Of a stretch of DNA of 64,000 nucleotides, positions 60,920-64,000 are shown in pieces (positions within the stretch are counted from its first letter, which is position 1; every line of letters begins with the position of its first letter). A program made the position numbers and the translations under genes. This DNA is from Cubamyces lactineus (lineage: Eukaryota; Basidiomycota; Agaricomycetes; Polyporales; Polyporaceae), in contig JACDTU010000012.1 in assembly GCA_022376465.1 (NCBI GenBank), forward strand, positions 124,001 to 188,000. Direction: 5' to 3'. The notes below the pieces were generated by a model that worked only from the letters and a program-made list of their open reading frames with translations, did not search any database and was not told where the DNA came from.

Positions 60920-61303
60920 TGTTGTCGCCGTCGACGCGAGAGAGAAGGACGGGGAGGAGGAGGCAGTCTGGACAGAGTCGCGACGCGCCGATCGCGCTTG
61001 CCAAAATGGATGCGGGGACGCAGCACGTGGCTGGGTACGCGGGGCGTGATGTGGGCGCCTATGAGGGGTACGCGTCGCCCTAGTGGGACTGGGAGGAGTG
61101 GCAAGAGTTAGAGAAGACGTCGACCGACTAGAGCAGCTCTCTCAGCCAACCGCATCTGACCTTGATCATCTCGCTGCGGTCCTTGTACGCGTCAGCCCAC
61201 GACTCGTAAGCCTTCTCAACCGCATATATTCTCTCCTAGGTCAGTTCCCTCTTGTTCCCACCCTCCACACTGCTACCGACCGCTTACGCTAACGCACGCC
61301 ACA
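60920..61303. promoter_or_regulatory. Shared upstream region, AIM18-like and second BLM10 gene
   Basis: Lies between divergent start codons. GC-rich, without a clear TATA box. A CACGTG palindrome lies at about 61024-61029. Open frames here are overlapping and look non-coding. Confidence 0.45.
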
Positions 61304-64000
61304 ATGTCCAGCGTACCCAGCGCGGTCGCCCTAGATTACCTCTCGCTCGTCATAAGAGAACTCGGCATGGAAGACGACGACGTCTCCGTGCCCGACTCCC
61401 CCTCCTCCGAGTCCGGCACCTACTCCCCAGGTTCTCTCGAGAAGCAGCGCGCATCCCTCCAGTCCTACCTCAATGCCCTCCCGTATGAATGCGAGTCACC
61501 TGAGCAGATGCACGCCAGGCTCGAGTATATTGTCGGACGCATCTGCATCTGCGCCGAAACGAAGAATTGGCTCGTCCTTACGACATGGGATGGTATGCTG
61601 CAATGGTACGCCCTGCCACAGCCACTCCGATCATGCGCGCGCCCTGATATTAGTTTGTCCGCAGCTGGCTGCTCATGCGCTACCCAATGTCCAAGCCGAT
61701 CCGGGCCAAACTCACCCGTTTATACTACGAGTTATGTCTCGTGCCAGGCATCGAGCCTCGCGTCATGAGGAGTTGGGCGGACATGCTATCCCGCCTCATC
61801 TGCAACAAGCCAGATAGCCGCCGTAAGCTCGATGCCGGAGACCTTCAGCTTCCATGGCAGCCTCTATGGCGCGTGCTGCAGAAAGAACTCTGGCCCAAGA
61901 AGAGGATGCACGATTCCTCGTATGTTAAAATCCGCATACGCCAGCTTCCACGTCCGAAACTTATACGGTGCCTAGACGGAACGTCGTCAACATACTCCTG
62001 TTTGTTGCCGAACAATGTAGACGATACTTCCCTGCTAGCGAGATCCCAGAAATGCTCTCAACATTCTTGCCCAAGCTGACCAAGGATGTACGTCGCGACA
62101 CAGCATCTCGCTCGCTCGGCTCGACAGCTTATAACAATTATACAGTCCGTCCTGACGATGGTCCCTGTCTTGACATCCTTCCTTCCCCCATCGCATAGCC
62201 ATCTCTACATGCCTGTCGTGTTCAAGCTCTGGGAAGCCTTCAACTCATCGGTGATAGATGACAGATTCATCGAGCTATGCGGAGAACTATCAGAAGAGCA
62301 CATCGCAGGCCAGTTCAGTGAATATGGCCCTGAAGGTACTGCAGAATGGAAGACCGTAGGCATTTGGAGCGAGGCCGAATGGACATTCTTGATTGGCAAG
62401 GCGTTGGGCTCTATGAGTGAGTTGCGCTCGGCGCAAGATTGCATATGACACAGCTACTCAATCGTCTGCTTTGCAGATGTTCCTGTGGGCGCTACAAGGG
62501 TACGCGAGTCAAGCTTCGGATACTGGGTAGTCAACCATGCGTCCTAACAATATCTACAGGGTGCGAGTACAACTGCCGGACATGCAGATACCATGGCCGA
62601 CAAGCAGTCTCTTAGGATCAAGAAGCTCATCAATCGAAGCAGTAAGCGTATCGTATGGCGAAATTGCCACTGCGGAAGCTCATACTCGCCGTAGGTGCAC
62701 TAGCCAAGTTGATCGTATATTCGCTCTCCCTAGACGGACCAGTCCGCGATACTGGCGGCAACGGCGGCACGCCGTCGTCCGAGGGATTTGTTGCTGGTTC
62801 ACGGGCTTTAGACTCCCTAGACAAGCTGATCACAAGCGTAGAATCATTCTTCCATCCATCCAACTATGGCATCTGGAGCTTGAACGTGAGAGCATCTCTT
62901 TGTTCTCGAGGACGAAACCCCACTCATGCTCTCGATAGCTTACGCACTTCGTGCAACGGTTGATGGCCGAGTTCTCGAAACGTTGGAAGGAGGAGCAGCA
63001 ACCCTTTTGCAAGACTCCGGTGGTGCGTAAGCAGTCATTTGCCCCTGTACAAAATCTCATCTCGCCTTGCAGACGCGACGTCTGACCCCGGATATTCGAC
63101 GCAACTTCATCATAATCTTGCGCACCCCAGTTCTACTGTCCATGTTCTCCAAGGATCCCTTCACGATCAGTTACTCACAAGCAGCGATCCGTGCTATGGC
63201 TCTCCTCGAGCCTACTCTGGTGATGCCAGAGATCCTCGAGCGTGCATATAGCGGACTGGAAGTAGTGAACGAGACTCACCGGACGACCGCTGTGATGACG
63301 ATGCTCTCCGCCGTCGCACTACCGCTTGTGAGCGAGAAGATTTACCTAGGGGGCCAGAAGCACATTGTTCCTTTGCTTGAGCTGTGCATTCCTGGAATTG
63401 ACCTCGTCAGTGCCCGTTGTTTCATTGCCCAAATATTCATTCACACACCGCATTCGTAGAATGACCCGGTCAAGACGATCTGCGCCACAATGTTTATCAC
63501 TTCGGTTGTACAGCACTTGAAGATAGCGGATGTTTCTATGCACCAAGTCGGCGTCGACTTGTCGAGCGATGCACCCGCTGAAGATATCATGGACGTGGAC
63601 CCAGCGACCGCCGAACATCTACCCTCAGGTGTCGATGCTCCCGGCATGCCCACCCTCAGCCGGGAGGAAGAACGTGCGCTTGCACGCGAGAGCACGGCGG
63701 CATGGGCAGATTGGGTGACGTCGTTGTTCCGACGTGTACTTGCGTTGTTTGAGAACCTGCCTGAAGAGGGCGGAAAGAAGGGCACGACGGGAGGTAAGAT
63801 GGAAGAAGCGGTATTGAAGGCGATCAAGGGCGCGCTCGACACTGTGTGCTTGCACCTGTCGGACTCGCTCTTCGACTTGGTGCTGAAGCTCGTGTTCGAA
63901 TACGCGAGCACAAACGCGAAGTCGAACGCTGTGCGCGCATTCGGCCAGCTCGTGTCGTGTCTTGCACGTGCTCGCCCCGAGAAGACGATTGACCGCTTCC
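61304..64000 (+). CDS. Second BLM10/PA200-type proteasome activator paralogue, cut by right edge
   Basis: The protein starts MSSVPSAVALDYLSLVIREL and has a 40-residue acidic/Ser-rich N-terminal extension. It then follows BLM10 block by block: LQSYLNALPYECESPEQMHA, LVLTTWDGMLQ, LLMRYPMSKPIRAKLTRLYY, GDLQLPWQPLWRVLQKELWP, LSTFLPKLTKD, LYMPVVFKLWEAFNSSVIDD, SRALDSLDKLITSVESFFHP, RLTPDIRRNFIIILRTPVLL, LLEPTLVMPEILERAYSGLE, ADWVTSLFRRVLALFENLPE and ASTNAKSNAVRAFGQLVSCL. Identity with the copy at 34274-42823 is clear but low, and introns largely fall in the same places. About a third of the protein is visible, ending ARPEKTIDRF at the edge. Whether the HbYX tail is kept cannot be seen. No stop or frame break was noticed, so it looks functional. 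Confidence 0.9.

Overview
The window looks like nuclear DNA of a filamentous basidiomycete (Agaricomycete type). Genes are compact and rich in short GT-AG introns of about 45-65 nt. Proteins keep fungal mitochondrial, proteasomal, chromatin and splicing signatures. Genes alternate strands with short shared promoters. No bacterial-style operon, plasmid feature, tRNA, rRNA or CRISPR array was seen. All calls come from reading the sequence and conserved motifs by eye; no database search was run.

Layout, left to right. 1-24 kb is dense with conserved genes: a chromodomain protein cut by the left edge, MTC1-like protein, complex I 30 kDa subunit (NDUFS3), splicing factor SPF27, a REX4-like exonuclease fold without its catalytic acids, biotin synthase, a small unknown protein, a BTG/Tob-domain protein, ribosomal protein eS27, a peroxisomal acyl-CoA thioesterase, RAD14/XPA, histone deacetylase RPD3, a DinB-fold protein and succinyl-CoA ligase beta. 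From 24.3 to 29.4 kb lies one very large low-complexity protein. From 29.4 to 32.8 kb is a gene-free, repeat-bearing stretch that includes a 242-bp element with 33-bp terminal inverted repeats.

From 32.8 to 50.6 kb are an unknown coiled-coil protein, the full proteasome activator BLM10/PA200, a HIT-domain protein, the translin partner TRAX, an unknown 659-residue protein and a RING-finger protein whose first zinc-ligand pair is completed by a 15-nt microexon. A second gene-poor stretch (50.6-52.7 kb) has transposon-like inverted repeats. It is followed by a secreted glycine-rich repeat protein with dibasic sites and symmetric phase-1 exons. The right end carries ecdysoneless/SGT1, V-ATPase subunit F, TIM21, an AIM18-like chalcone-isomerase-fold protein and the start of a second, divergent BLM10/PA200 gene cut by the right edge.

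Most genes are unrelated housekeeping genes, so no pathway cluster is evident. The observations most worth a second look are the two BLM10 paralogues on the same strand about 18 kb apart, the acid-less REX4-like protein, the modular secreted repeat protein, and two microexons (9 and 15 nt) that standard gene finders would probably miss.
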